This document shows, piece by piece, positions 1-14,304 of a stretch of DNA of 64,000 nucleotides. The DNA comes from Gymnogyps californianus. Taxonomy: Eukaryota > Chordata > Aves > Accipitriformes > Cathartidae. The stretch is from contig NC_059477.1 of the NCBI RefSeq assembly GCF_018139145.2, positions 29,801,502 to 29,865,501 on the forward strand, read 5' to 3'. The first letter of the stretch is position 1. Each line of letters opens with the position of its first letter. Below the pieces are notes generated by a model. It saw only the letters and a list, made by a program, of their open reading frames with translations, made no database searches and had not been told where the DNA came from. Position numbers and translations under genes: made by a program.

Positions 1-3000
1 CTACTACTCTAGAGCAGCTTAAAAAGTGTGCTGACACCCCTTCACCTTCTCCCAGATAACATAATGCCTGCCTTGCCTTCTCTTTCAGAAGGTCTGCTTC
101 CGGAAAGAATGTTGTACTAAATATATAACTTTATGCAGTGTGGTAAAAATGGTTTATTCTTTCCTTATCCCTCTCAGCCCTCCACTATCTAAGCCTTCTT
201 TGTTGCTGCAAATTCCACGTAGTTTCATACAAAGCCTCGCTTTTGAATGTACAACAGTTCTCATTCCTGTATTAACTTGCTAAACCTACCTGAAGTGGGC
301 GCTTCATTTGATGGAAGGGAAAATATGTTTATTTTCCCAAAGGTGGGGGAAATGCCCCCAAATGGTTTGCTGATCTCTGCTCTCTCTGTTTGGTTATTGC
401 CAACTCCTGACTGCATCTGCTTAGTTCTTGGTCTAGAGATGAGTGTCACTGAGGACTTCCTGGGGACTATTTCACATCGGAATGGTGACTTGTAATGATC
501 AAACATGGTGGGCCAGACCACTGGTTTACGTAGTGACTGGTGTTAGTCCACTGAAGACCAAACAGCTGCTCCAAGTTTCCATCATCTCCAGTGAAAATGA
601 GTACAACTGCATCAGCTCGCAGCCAGTTCACAATAAACCTGCTCCCTGGGCTGTGGGTTAACCTTGCTAAGTGTCTCCTGGGGTCAGGTCTGTTACTTTT
701 GTATGTGAAAATAAGTCTTGATGTGCTTTCTGATTTACTGGAGTGTAAATAAAGCAAGAAGGTCTTTCACTTACAGGCTCACTCATCAGCATATATTAGT
801 AACGCTCATCAGCTTTTGACTGGAACTTTGATGGCATAATTACTCTAAAAGGGTAACATATTCAAAACTACCTGTGTGACTTTGGGAGTTAGATTCCTAA
901 GAGTCTTAGTCATTATTTTAAACAGGAATCAGCTTTTTAAGCCACACATACTCCTGAAAGTTTTAAGAAAAGGCTTCTGTTATCATGTCTTTAAAATGAC
1001 AGTTTCTGGGACGAGCGTGGCAGCTCTGCCACTCCACTTATTTCAGATATTAAATAAGGAGGCTGAAGAAACAATTAGAAAAATACTGTGGAAAATAGAT
1101 TCTCATGGGTAATCTTACTGGAGAGGTCTAAGATGTAAAAATGTCTACTCTTCAGTCACCTGACAGCAGGACAGATGTGAGCATGTATTTTCAGCTATGT
1201 CTTTAGGACAGCTGGGAGGATGACTGATGTCTTGGCCGTCACTGTAGGCAGAGCAAAACATACATTTCCCCAGACACGATTTGGTGCACTGAATTCAAAC
1301 AACTTGTGACTGGAACAGTTCGACTCACCAGGGCAAACATGGTTATCAGAAGAAACAGATAAACTAAGAAAACAGTCTTGCGTACTCTAGTATTTATGTT
1401 TGTGTAGGTAAGACTTTAATTTGCTATCAATGATAGGTTTCTTTTTGAGCACTGATGGATTAGTCTTGGTACTTGTGCAATTTTTAAAGCATTCCTGTAA
1501 CACTTGTAATGCAAAATATATTTATTTTGCAACATACCTGTGAGGTAGGGACCTACTATTTATCTTACTTGTACAGCTGGGGATTCAGTAAAGCTAAACA
1601 CAGCACCCAGGATCACACAGGAAAGTCTCCAGCAGGACAGGCAGGAGGGTGCTGAAACTGGGTCTCAATTCCCATGAAAACCACCAACCTCTGGTCCATG
1701 CTTTTCCCATCAGGTTCCTCCTTGGTGCTTCTGAGGCAGCTTGGGGCATTTCCTTGGCTGGACAAGGTGGGGTTTGGCTTTTCTAAGGAGGAAAGCTCAA
1801 GCCTGGTGATAGAGGGAGGAAGATGATGTATGTCTAGGGGAAGATGGGGAATGGGGAGCATCCCCTAGCTGGAGATGCCACCACCACTTCTTCAGCAAGC
1901 CCGGCTTCCCCGATGCTGGCACAGGCTGCTTCACAGCTATTGAAACTCCATTCCTCTGGGCAAATCCCTGCTCTTCCTGTGCCCAGAGCCAGCTCTGCTC
2001 TTTTTAATAAAGTTAATGAGTGGCTGGGTTGCTGATGAAGCCTTCTGCCCAGCTGCTGGCTCCAGATCTGCTGCCACCGTGCTGTGTCCCTGGGCTGCCT
2101 GATGGAGGAGAGCCGCCTTCGCTCCGTCCCAGTCTTGTGAGGGGCACCAGTGTTTTGGTTTTGGGGGAGGAAGCTGTCACAAAGCTGGCAGAAGGCATTT
2201 TTTTGTTTTGGTTGCATGGTGAACAGTAACAATATGAGTTTTATTGCTCAGAACGTATCCACATTTATAGGATGCTATATTTAAAAAGGAGAAAAAAATG
2301 AGTCATGGGGAGCTATGCTAATGCTAAGTATTTATGTCTACCTCTTGTGAGGCTGAAGGCAGCGGGAGTTGAGCAACACTCTTGCGAAGTGTCTAGAGGA
2401 TTTACGGATCAAACTAAAGCCTGCTGAAGTCAGCTGTAAGTCATGCTGTGCCTCGCTCGGGGCCCGTATCGTGTACCTTGTGCTGGTTACAGTGAAATAT
2501 TCTTCTTGAAAAATGTGGGAGCACTCAGTGCTGTCGACTTCCCTGGGCTCGGGCAGGAGCTCTCTGAGGCATGGGCTGCAGCAGAGATCTTACCCTCCCA
2601 GCAGTTACTGCTCCTCTGCTGGAAAGTCACACCTCGGTCGCAGCCAGGGGAGGGATGTCCCTGTGTCTCTCGGGCCATGCCTACAGCACCACGTGAGCAG
2701 GTACCTGCACCCTGAGTGGGAGCAGGCAGAGCCTGGGCACATCTTGGCTTCTGCCCGCTCCTCTACAAGAGCTGTAGTCCCAAAGAGAAGTAAGGTTGGG
2801 GTCTGCTGCGGTACAAGCTGCCGGAGCTCTCCTTTCAGAGCCTGCTAGGGACACAGGGATGCCAGGGTTTGGATACTTTTGCCTATGGCATGTCTTGACA
2901 CTAATGCAGTTGGCTTGCACTTAATTATGAAGTACAATTGTTGGGTTTTGTTTGTTTGTTTTATTTAGAAGTTCCTTAATGAAATAGTGTTCTATTTGAG

Positions 3001-3307
3001 AGTGCCAGTGAATTCAGCTTTCCAAGTGTCTGCTTGCCAGCGTGGCTCAGCTCCAGCCACAGGTAGAGGAAGGACTGGGACTGGGATTTCACTGCTGGGT
3101 GGGCCAAGAATAGAGGGTGGAGATGGACTTGCTGTGAACAAACCCAGACAGCTCAGTGTGCCTGGAAAATGCAGATTTGGTAACAGCAAGGTGCTCTGCA
3201 GCTGCTCTGTTTTGCCCACTTATTTGAGAGGAGGAGTCTTTGAAGTGAGCAGAAAATAATTATTAAAGTGAAATCTTCAGGTTTATTGGGCTTTTTGTTT
3301 TGTTGTG

Positions 3308-3322
3308 TTTTTTTTTTTTTTT
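3308..3322 (+). repeat. T15 run
   Basis: Fifteen T bases preceded by T/G-rich sequence (TTTTTGTTTTGTTGTG). Simple sequence only. Confidence 0.85.
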
Positions 3323-5479
3323 AAGAATTGGTCATATCAGTATGAAAATGAGCATGTTTAAGCTTCCTTCAATACATTTTTGAGGGGTACACTGGAAAAC
3401 AGAAAAGGCTGTAGTAGTGTAAGGCTGGTTCTGGTTTGTAGAAACAAATACTTGCTCATCTTGCAAATGTGAGAGGGGTTGAAAAGCTTTTGAATAGGGA
3501 TCTGTTATTTGCACTGCTGGAAGCACAAAGCCTAATGGTGAGTCTGATATAAAATAGCTGGAACAAAGACCCACCCAATCCAAGTTAAAAGGATGTTAAT
3601 GGACATTGGTGTAGTGGGAATCCCATTCATTTTTTTTCTTGAACTGGCTTTCCCACTTAAAGGGCTATTAAAACATTCACTGTAGCATGTCTCCAGGCAC
3701 CTGGTCACTCCAAAAAAGCATTTAGAGGATTTTCTTCTGTAAGTTTGTGAGCCTGTGATACAAGCTCTTTACCAGTTGGCTGTTGTGACACAGAAAGACT
3801 CCAAAAAGGTACAAAATGACAAAAAGTAACAGGATGCAGATGGAATTTAATCTTTGAGGCACGTCCAGACACTGTTATCGGGTCTGTCATCTGTACTTAA
3901 CATACCCAGATAGCTCTTGAGTGGTCTGCATAGACAGCTGGCAATTTAGTAGAGATTGTGATCTTCAGAAAATACGTAGCTGATGTTTTGTGTAATACTT
4001 GGTATGGAAGTATTAGTGCCACCAGTCTAAGTACAAGACTTGCCAGGTGGGGAACATCTATCTATAAAGTAGGACTCCTTGGGAAGAAGTTATTCAGTAC
4101 CCAGCACTCAATCCCAGAACGAGTCAGGGAGGGCATTCACAGAGCTTGTGCTGTGGGGTGATGAACTGGGAAGGGGGAGATCACTGAAGGAATCCCTTCG
4201 GCTCAGTAGTGCTCACTGCTGAGCTGCAGTTGCAGACTGGAGGTTGGTTTGATGGCTGCTAGCGTTTGGTGGGGACAGGAGTCCCCAGCCAACCGAGGAG
4301 GAGTGCTCTGGGAAAACCCTAAGCTGTTGCGAGTTGTTTTTGTGAAACAACAGTGCAACGTCAAGTATTGCTATCATAGCTCTCAGAAGCATGTGATCTT
4401 GCTGTTAAGGTACCTGCTGAGCCACAAGTTACATCGGACACAACCATCCTTGGAGAACAAGGCAGGTATCGCCTGAGCCCATCCTGTGCATGCCCTGCTT
4501 CGATTCCACCTGAAGAGGCCTTGGTGGTAGCTGGTGAAGGATCGTAACTCTGGATTAAAAGTCCAAAGGTTACAATGAACTGTAACGATGAGGTGGACTT
4601 GAATGAGTACTTGCAGCTCTTCCCTCAGAAAATGTTTTGTGCTCAACGGCACAGCGCTGGGAGAGAGACTTCTCTGTTTCCTCTGCATGCTGTGGATGCT
4701 TTCAAATTTAATCTGCAAACAGGCAAAATAGCAGGCATGAGGAGCTGAGCAGACCATTTGCTTTTCTTGAGGTTTGGTCTGGTCTGAAGAGATACTGAAT
4801 GCTCTGTTAAAATGCTCTGTTGAGCATTCTGCAAAATGGCTCCATGCAGCACAGAGATGCTGATAAGATGCTGCATCACCCCTGTCCTGTGAGCAGCAAG
4901 TGTTTTGTTACATGAGATTTACCTGTGGAGTATTAAGTCCATCTTCAAAAGTTTGACTTGGACTGAATGCCTGTGGAGCGTGAAAAGTCTTTCATGTAAT
5001 CAGCAAAGTTAGCTAAGGGGATATATGATTTCTTATTCTTTTTGCAATGTAGCAAGTCTGTTTAATTAAGCATCTGGGATTTGAATTATTAAATAACAGA
5101 ACAGTTTCAATCTACTTTTCCGTTGGTAAAGATGTCCAACAACCCATTTTTATTCCTTGGATTTTTAAATTATGAGCTTCAGAAACTCTTTGAACCTCAG
5201 GAGAACGACTTACTGGATCCGGGAGGGCAGAGAAATACAGCTCTTATTCTAAGGTCTCCTGAGCACAGCAAGTCAGTCCCTGTTGTTTACATACCAGCCT
5301 CACAAGAATATGGGAATAAATGTTAGGTGGTTTTCAGGCGTATCCTGCATTGAAGCATGTGTTTGGTTTTGTGCAGTGTAAGAATAAATCCTTTTGCTGC
5401 ACAAAACACTGGGAGCAGTTCTCTGGAGGTCAGATTGCTTCATCTGTTTTGGGGTAAAAAAAAAATACAGAAAAATAAC

Positions 5480-5870
5480 AGTAGTTGCAGTTTGCACGGG
5501 CTTGGGAAGGCTCGCAAAGAGGTGGATGGGTCTAGCCGAGAGGTGGGAAGGGACAAAGAGGAGTCGTCTAAACCAAAGTGGTGAAAGGCTGCTGAACTCG
5601 GGTGGTGGGTGGAGGTCTGCCACCTTCAAGGCAGTGAACGAGGAGCTGGAGAAGGAGGTGAGGAAGTTCCTGCTAGTGTCCATGGTGGGGGCAGAGGCAC
5701 AGGCAGCCCTGGGCAGGGTGTCCTCGTGGGCGGCAGGAGGTGAGGGACTGGCTGACAAAGCTGTTTGGCCCCAACAAGCTCCTGAAATACCTCCCAACCT
5801 CAGGAGTGCTCTGGCTCCCCAAGCCCTCCTGACCCCAGGCTAATGTGCTCTTGCTCCTGTTTGAGACCGG
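5480..5870. other. GC- and purine-rich exon-like patch of unknown origin
   Basis: Set between AT-rich flanks, this block reads like once-coding sequence: open stretches switch between frames, for example KAVNEELEKEVRKFLLVSMV around 5630-5690 and, in another frame, KLFGPNKLLKYLPTSGVLWL around 5757-5817, each soon closed by stops. Such frame switching suits a decayed retrocopy or transposable-element coding fragment. I do not recognise the protein and assign no function. An ordinary GC-rich non-coding segment is also possible. Confidence 0.3.
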
Positions 5871-7562
5871 TACACTTCAAAAGCCTTGTCGAGTGGAGGG
5901 GTGGGTGGACACGGTGGGTGGAGCTGATGACCCAAAATATCATTTCCCCTTCCTAAGGCTGGGCGTATACCAAACTTGTGTCTCTGTGTGGGAAAAGAAT
6001 ATGAACCAAAAGTGCTGAGAGATGCAGTGGTTAAATTGAAACATGCTGTGGCAGGATGAAAGTAATCTTGTCCTTTACCAGCCCTTAATGCTTTGGGGCT
6101 TTATTTATTTTTCTTTTTTTTTCAAGTGGCTGCAATCCATGCCATCTCTATCTGTGCTTTTAATAGAGATATTTTTATATGCAGAAACCTGTCAAGACAC
6201 CATCAGGGTAAACCATCTCATGTTGTGTTATAGCTCACAAGGTCAAGATAAAACATAAGGATATCTACAGTTGTCTTTCAGTTCAAATTTTGTTTTTGCA
6301 GTGTCCTTGAATGTACTGAAGCATATGAAAAAGACCCCTACGTGGAGTGAATGTCCCTTAGGGAGAACCCAGCAGTTCAAAGAAGGGCCAAATCAGAATT
6401 TCTTGCTCTTTCTCTGAGTCTGGTATGTAAAATATGATGCAAATGAGAGATTTACCTGAGTTGCCAAGACTAAGACTAATATCTCTTTGCTTGATGTTTA
6501 AAAATAATGGCACTATACAGGCATAGGAATGGCATACGAGATCTACCATAAGGTCAGAGCAACACAACACTGCATCCCACTATTTTTGAGAAAAGACCTT
6601 GATGTCTTGACTCTGTTGTGACTTTGCAGCAGGATAGCTGTGCTTCACAGCTGTGTGGTGGATGGAAGTTAAAAATGGATCTTCCTGGGCTCTGACGGCA
6701 GAGCCTAAACATCTCTATGAAACTTCTCAGCCAAGGTCTCTAGAGGATTGAAACTCAGGAGAATCTGAGCAAGGAAACCTGTTCAAACAGGAGAGCACAG
6801 TAATTGAACCAAAACGATGCTCCAGAAGAGCTAATCAAGGACCAGGGATTCTTCTTTGAAAGTAGCTCTTGATTTGACCTCAATAGTCTAGGCTCAGAAA
6901 CTTTGTCCAGTTACTTTGCTTTGTTCAGTTCATGCGTCGTTTTACCTGTGAAACGACCCTTCCCATTGCCCAGGTAAAGTCCTGTACACTTGTGGGAGCC
7001 AGCGCTCTGTACCACTGCAGGTACAACTGTACCCAGTACCACTCACATTTAAGGAAAAGTGAGCATGTCCAGCCCCAGTAAATGATGAGCAACGTGGTGA
7101 TATTGGTGTTTAACTGATGTTTTATCCTCTTGTCCCATCAAAGGTCCTTATCCTCCCCTTCACCAGTACCGAGGGGTGTGTTTGCTGTCCGTGTTGCTGT
7201 GGGGAGGGAGGTCCTCGGTGGGTGGGCTGTAGCCCAGCACATCTCCTCATCCCTCCGGGACAGCATCCCCTCGGGGAATCTGACTGCATAGTTTCTGGAA
7301 ATCTGTTAGTGCTAGCTCGATGATTAGACAGAAGGCATCATTTTTAGCGTGGGGCACTGGGAGGCTGAGTACCTTGAAGGCTGACTTCTGAAATGAGTAT
7401 AACAGTGTGTGGTGTGTTTCTCCCATGTGAATGCTAGAACCAGTTTGTAGGGCAAAAGCAGAACATGTTATTGTTTGGTGTGTGTGAAAGATGCTGTGTG
7501 GCAAAGGCAGCGGAGGGTGTGCCTCTCCTTTTTCCTTTAACTGGGGAGAGACTCTGCTGTTG

Positions 7563-7594
7563 CTTTTTCTTTTCTTTTTTCTTTTTTTTCCCCC
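7563..7594 (+). repeat. 32-base polypyrimidine tract
   Basis: Uninterrupted C/T (7563-7594), T-rich then ending in six C bases. No exon follows it in any frame that I can recognise, so it is listed as simple sequence and not as a splice acceptor. Confidence 0.8.
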
Positions 7595-10500
7595 AAATGG
7601 CAATTGATTTTTGAGGGGGTTTATCTTTTCCTGAAGTTGTGAGTGAATTTCTGATGTGATTGCGCAGACGTAGTGGTCGTTGGAGCCCTGCTGTTGCCTC
7701 GTTCATCGGAGGTGCTTCATGAGAGTGCGAAACACTTTTGAGGTATGATTTCCCATAGCATGCTAATCCAGTGAAATGCTGTAGACTCACTTGCTGGCAC
7801 TGTTTAAAGCCATAATGCAGCACCACCTGCCAAACCACAGGGCATAATGGAAGTGTTAATGAATGTACATATATACCCTCACACGCGGCTGCAAGTTGAA
7901 TGACTTAAAAGTTGAGGCAGAAGGTTTAGACTGAGCATAAAAGGAACCAGGCTTAGGGTATCCTGATGCAGCTCTGTGCTGAAACTGGGGGGTGAAGGGT
8001 GGCCACAGTGGTCTACAGTTGGGTCAACTGACCCATAGAGTGCTTTCAAAGATGTGTTGATTTTCAGCTGCTGCTCTCTGATATATGGAATCATCCACTC
8101 ATGACACGTGAGAAGAAACTTGAGCATTCAACAGCAAAGCACAGGTACTGAGCAGCACCGTCTGGGACCCCGGTACCTCTTTTCCAAAGGGCTATCCTTG
8201 CAGGATGCTTCTCTCCGGTGCTGGCAGGGTGAATGCACTCGACAGGAGGGAGGACTTGAGTCACGCATGGGTAAACTCTGTTCCTCAAGGGTGGTTTGGC
8301 CAGTTGCCCGCTGGTCTGAGTGTCAAGGTGTGCATTTGCCACCAGGAGGACTTGCCCAGGCTAGCAAAGAGCAGGAGGACGACAGCAGGGAGGGAACTGA
8401 CAGTCAAGGAGGTTGCCAAAGAGAAGGGCTGAGAAGAGGTGCCGGGGCTGGCCTGGCACGTGGCTGGGATGCTGGTTGTGTATGTGCACCATGTCCTCAG
8501 GCAGGTTCGTGGGGACGCTGTGGCTTCACGGAGCCGTGTGTCACCACATGGAGTGCAGAGGAGAGGGCCACGCAGACCCCCCCCATCCCACTCCTCATCC
8601 CGTTACCTGGCCCTGAGCTCTGCCCACACTCCTCTTTCCGACAAGCCCATTGGATTTGCCAAGTACGGAGTCGCCTCCCCAGCATGTTGTACGTAAGAGG
8701 CTCATGCTCTTGGCAGACACTGTAACGAGCCTGGAACAAATGACTGTTATGGGTCCTGGGCCAGTGATGAGATCTTGGAGTCTTCCAAGTGACAAAGTAA
8801 TGACATGGGCCCGGGAAACGCCTGGAAAATAGCCTTCCACGTGGTTCTGGGATTGCAAGTCATGAAATTCTACCTAACATCTGCCAAGTGACTATTTGGG
8901 TAAACCTGGGAGATGGTGTTTATGTGTACCTGGGAAATGGCTGTTCCTTCATCTTCTGAAGTCCATGCTGCTGAAACTCTACTAAAGCTCCAGCATCACA
9001 GACTAGCAGGCTTTGTGCTCTTCTGTACCTGTAAATGAGTATTAAATGGGTTGTGGGGAACCAGGAGGACTGTCCTTGACCCAGAAGCCTGGGAAAATTG
9101 ACAGAGAGCCCTACAAGCCTGCCCTGTGCCCTGGGGTGTAGAAGTGTTGCAGAAACATTTGTGCTGCCCCATAGCTGACAGGTAATTCCAGGGAATGCTG
9201 CGATGCAGAGAGGGAACGGGCGATCTGTCTGTTTTTCCATAGGATGTGGACAAGAATAGTCTTTTTGCCTAGAAAGGACATAGTCATGAGTCAAGTTTTG
9301 GAGAAGATTTGCAGTAGAACACAGGTTGTGGAAATAGCCTGGAGATCCCCACTCTTCTCACCTTCCTCCATCTGCCCCAAGAGAGGGAGCATCAGCCTGC
9401 GACTTGATAGGATTCACCCATTCCCTTGTGGAAATGCTATTACCAGGGACCTTCGCTGCCTTCAGCTCTTTACAGCTGTCTGAAGAGATGCAAAGTGTGT
9501 TTGCCAGCAGGGAAGGGAGTCTTTAAAAAGCCATTTACATCCCGAAAGACATCCGGTAGCAACACTGGAGATGTAAAAAGCATTAAATACTGAATTGAGC
9601 CTGACTGGAAGACAAACTTGGAGGCAAATGCATTGATTGATTTGCAGGAGGGTGACTGGAATGAGATGGCCCTGTACCCTTTCTATCCGTAAACCGTCTC
9701 CAAAGCATCCATAGGTGCCATGAAGTCTGCACGTTGGCTCGGCCACGCCTGCCCTGTGCATGGCATGATGTCCGTAAGACCGCAGCGTAACGAGCCATCA
9801 AGGAGCTGGGTGGAGGGGTGGGTGCACAGCGTGGTCAGGATACTATCGAGCACCCCTTTTTTTGATAGGGGGATGGGGGGCCGTGGTGGGGACGGCAGGG
9901 TGGAGCCTTGAGGATAGTCCATGCTGGGCAGTTCTTGGCGCTGCTCAGGATCCCCCCACAGCTCCGTGCTGCGGTGCACAAATTCATCCCGTGGACCACT
10001 TCCACCTGCCCAAGGCAATGCTGGCCGAGGCCAGGAGGGCTGTGCTGCACACATCTGGCTGTGCCATGCACATCTGGCTGCGTCACCAGCAGCAGGGCCA
10101 CGTGCAGGCAGCAGAGCGTCTGGCTGCAAACCGAGCACTGCCGCAGCACTGGGCTATTGCTTCGGAAACCTTGCTGAGCAGTATAAAAGCAGCAAAACCA
10201 CCCAGGGCAGTGGATTTGGGGTCTTTTTATTGGCGTGTCAGCAGGCTGGGATGTGTAGGAGGGAAGCTGCCCATTTCCAGGGATTGTGCGAGCAGGAAGG
10301 GCAGCTATTGGAATTCGAAGCCGCTTCCTCCACTGTAAATTTGTTCTTGTTGTGTTATCTCTAGCTGGGCAGGGCAGGGGAACATCTTGGCTATCTGATT
10401 TTTTGCTACAGTATGTTTAGGTCAGCTTCATCGGTTCCATGATAACATAGGAGAGGCATTCCTGGCTTCACTAGCAAAGAATTTTCAGGAGTAATACAGG

Positions 10501-13500
10501 AATCTGTCATCCCCTGATGTCTCCCGGGAGCTTTGGAAATAAATGAGTAAGGAAAAGGATGGTGGATTTAAACACACAAGAAGTGATGGAAGTAAAAGTA
10601 GCTGAGCCATCCGCTTCCTCAGGCCCCAGTTACTGTGCAGGGATGCTCTCATTTCACACCTTGGCAAAAGGCTTGGATCAACCTCCAGGGGACACCCCCA
10701 AAACTGACAACCATACAGTTTTAGTCGAGGTTTGAGAGATACAGGAATGGATCTCGCATAGCTGCTTTCTGGTCACATATCTGGATTCCCCTACAAAACT
10801 GGTAGTGGCAGTGCTGTAACTCTACGGATGACCCAAATCTGACTTAAATGTTGTTTTTAATTAAAAAAATAATAATAATCTGGCTTCTGCATCTGACTGT
10901 TGGCTTGTCAGAGTGACAGAAATCTTACGTATTTTGAAAAGGGCACTACATCACTGAGAGAAACAGGCTGAAGATTAATGGAGTTGTGGGAGGTGGAGGA
11001 GGAGTTGGGGAAGAGAAGCGGAGTTCGTTTCAGATGACATTTGTCAATATGATTGACGCATGCTGTGCTGCATTTACATACAGATCAGGACACCGACAAG
11101 CACGTACTTCCAAGTAAATACGAGTGAGCCCAGCCTGGCCACAGGAAAGCTGCTGCTCAGTCCTACAGCAAGGGCTTCTTCTTATCGCTTAAGGATTTGC
11201 AGTGGGGGGAGATGGGGGGCCACCTACCACCTAAGCAATTTCCAGTGACGTGGCTTTTTATTATTATTATTTGTTCAGACTATAATTCCATGTTTCCTGA
11301 AATAACTACCAAGTATTCATCAGGCAGCTACTGCCTTTAGCTGCCTTTTGTGTGAATCTCAAGTGCTTCGTTACTCCCCCGGTACGTTTTCTTTCTCTTA
11401 CAGTAAATCCGAGCAGCATCTGTGTGGTGGGGGAGGTGATGCGATCTTGGGTTGAAAAGGAGAAAAGGTCTGGCTGGCACAGGAAGCCAGTGAGGAGTTC
11501 AGGGAGCGCAGCCCTCAGGGTACAGCGTCTTTCTGTGCTGGAGGAGAATTCATGAGGCCACTTCCAGGACACACAGCTACATCCCCCAAATTCAAAACCC
11601 AACCAGTTGCAGCTCTTTATTGCTGGATTGAGGATTTTATTTTTAAACAACAGTTGGTTTATGACTTTTTTTTCCCTCCTCTTTAGTAGCAATCTGATAG
11701 TGCTTTGATCGCTGCTCCAAAAGGAAATGCCTGTAATTTCCTGTGCGGGTCTTGCCAGGTGCTGGGCTCCATCAGATCTCCTGGAAGCTGATGGGAGTTG
11801 AGAGCGCTCTCACCTGGCAGGATCCTCTTTATTAGAAAACCTCAGAGAGTTGAAATTTCACTTGGTTTTGAACAACTTAATGCCAGAACTACAAAGGGCA
11901 TCAGGCTCTGGCTTTCCACATGACGGATCTCTTCCATGCTGACTTCCCACTGAAGACTTGCACATGGTCCAGCTTTTGTTCAGTGTGTCCTTTTTGAGGC
12001 ATTGACTGGGGAGGAAATCTGACAGACTGGAGGAAACCTGGCTAAGAGTTAATCATCTTTATTTAATAATAATTGGCAGTGGTTGTTCATACACCTACGG
12101 GTCCTTTGGCTCTCAAAGGTTTGGGACACGGTCATGCCTACTTGAGGGAGAAATTCCTGAAGTTCATTTGGTCCTGATCAGCATGACTCAAGGGAGGCAG
12201 CTGCCTCCTAAAAGGGCATGTCCCGTGTTTCAAGGGTTCTCAGTAGCTCCCAGTCCAAGGGATTGCCTGCAACACGTAAGGCTGAGCTATTTTGGTACCT
12301 GGCGAGCGTCTCTGGGTGTGTCGTGGTGGTTGTGTGGCTGCAGCCAGCAGTCTGCAAGAGGAACAGAGAGGGAAGTGTTCAGATCTTGCAGAGTTTCAGC
12401 CCTGGAGGCATTGCATGGAGCTGCTAATGCTTGCAAAGTGGCCGGGTAAAAGGGCGTAATCAAGTGAGCTGTGGCTAGAGGAAGAGTTATTAATTGCAGC
12501 TGTAGGAGTAGTTGGCAGCTTCAGCAGCTGATAGTCTTCCTCGGCCTCAGGTGAGGTTGGTATCTTCAGGTACGCAGAGCTCTGGCAGGGCATATGTGAA
12601 GAGCTATCCATGGACCAAAGCAAGCCGATGATGGAAAAATTCCCTCGGCCATGGGCTGATAGAATTGGTCAGCGTACATACATATACCTAAGTATATGCT
12701 AAATCTCAGCCTATTGCTAGTGGCTGCAGGCTTCCTAAAGTTGTCAGTTTTGGAGAGCTGCAGCAGAAGAGGAGGGAGCTGGTGGTTCCCACGCAGACCC
12801 TGCTGCAGCTTTTTCTTGAGGTTTCATAACAGAATTAAGCAATTTGTGTCACGTGTTGCCATGGAGACCATAACTCACTGTCATGCTGGGCTTCTCTGTC
12901 AGGGAGCCAGTGTCTTTAATTGCACTAACCTCCCCTGCTAAGCCAGGGCTTGGTTCTGAGCTCGTTTACCTGCTGTAATGGCTTTGCCCTGGGAGCTCTG
13001 CCTCCAGGAGAGCCAAGCTGGAACCGGGGATAAGGGTACTCGCATATCAAATAGCAAATATCTGGGGTCAATTTTATTATTGTCGTATGTGGCCACACCT
13101 CTGCTCAGATGAACAGAAATTATAATGATTTACACAAGCTGAGATCTGTCCCACTTGCATTTAGGGCAAGTTTTGCAACGAGGATAGGAATTAGATACAC
13201 TACCTACATGTTGTGGTGACCTGTTGGGGCTTGGTGGTCCAGTCGCACAAACTAAGCTGAATTTCTCCGTCTTTGGTGTTTTTATATTACTTGGCTGCTC
13301 CAAGGGGATAGCTCAGCCCTTCCACTCCATCCCCATGTCCAGACAGGTAAATGGAGTTTTATGCAGTTTATTCTGCCTCCATAAAAAAATCCTTTTGGCA
13401 GAGGAGGCTCAGCCTCAGTGACACTCTTGGGTCAGCATTTCTCTTTTTTCCTTGCCACCTACCCCAGAAGTAGCCACATTTCTGACTGCCTCAGCATTAC

Positions 13501-14273
13501 TGGCTTGTGCTGTCAGGACACAGATCTTGCCAGTGCATATGAAGATGATGGTAATAATCAGCCTCCTTCCAGTGACTTAACCAGAGCCCTGACGGCATTC
13601 ATCAGCATAGGGTATGGATCCTTCTCTTGGCTCCTTCAAAATAAACAACTATATAAATTGTAAGATGATTATCATCAGAGTTTATTAACGTATTACCACA
13701 TGCTGCTTTGTATTCAGACAATAGATAAAAACGTCTGTGCTTCATTTTTCTCAGTCAGATCTACAGAAAACACGCTTATTCTTGCTCCCATCTGAGGGGG
13801 ACCGTGTCGGTACTCTTGCCAAAAACACGTGAAAATCAGCCCAAGTCTTGTGTACTTGTCCGTAGCGATGTAAGCAGGCGGCATGGAAGCTCTGCACACC
13901 TTTGGGAGTGTTTGGTGTTTTCCAGGAGGTGACATATGTTGTTTTTAAGGTTTAATTTATTGCCTGGTCTAGATGATAATCTTGTTAAGGCATGCGCTGT
14001 TGTCTTGCTTTGGTTATCAGCGCAGGTGGAGGTATAGAGGGATTGAAGTACTTGGCTTTTGGAGGGTTTGCATTACGTACCTGCATGTTGGGAGCACGGG
14101 ACCTGCCATCTCAGTAGAAGGAGGAGTGTTGCCATGAGCAGCAGAAACAGCCCTGCAGAAACATCTAAACTTGCTGCCTTTTGACACTCAATAGAGGTTT
14201 TTGTCTGTTCATGCTAGCATCACCTAAAATATGGGGGTTTGTGCTCAACAAACCAGCCTCTATAGCTCTTGAA

Positions 14274-14304
14274 TTTTTTTTTTTTTAAATTATTTTTTTT
14301 CAGT
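14274..14304 (+). repeat. T13 run plus AT-rich extension
   Basis: Thirteen T bases, then AAATTA and eight more T bases ending in CAG. It resembles a splice acceptor but no coding frame with a known match follows. Confidence 0.75.

Noticed and set aside
8108..8725. 205-codon open frame on the + strand, the longest single frame in the window
   Set aside because: Composition follows local GC content, open frames also overlap on the other strand, and no domain, signal or family resemblance is visible.
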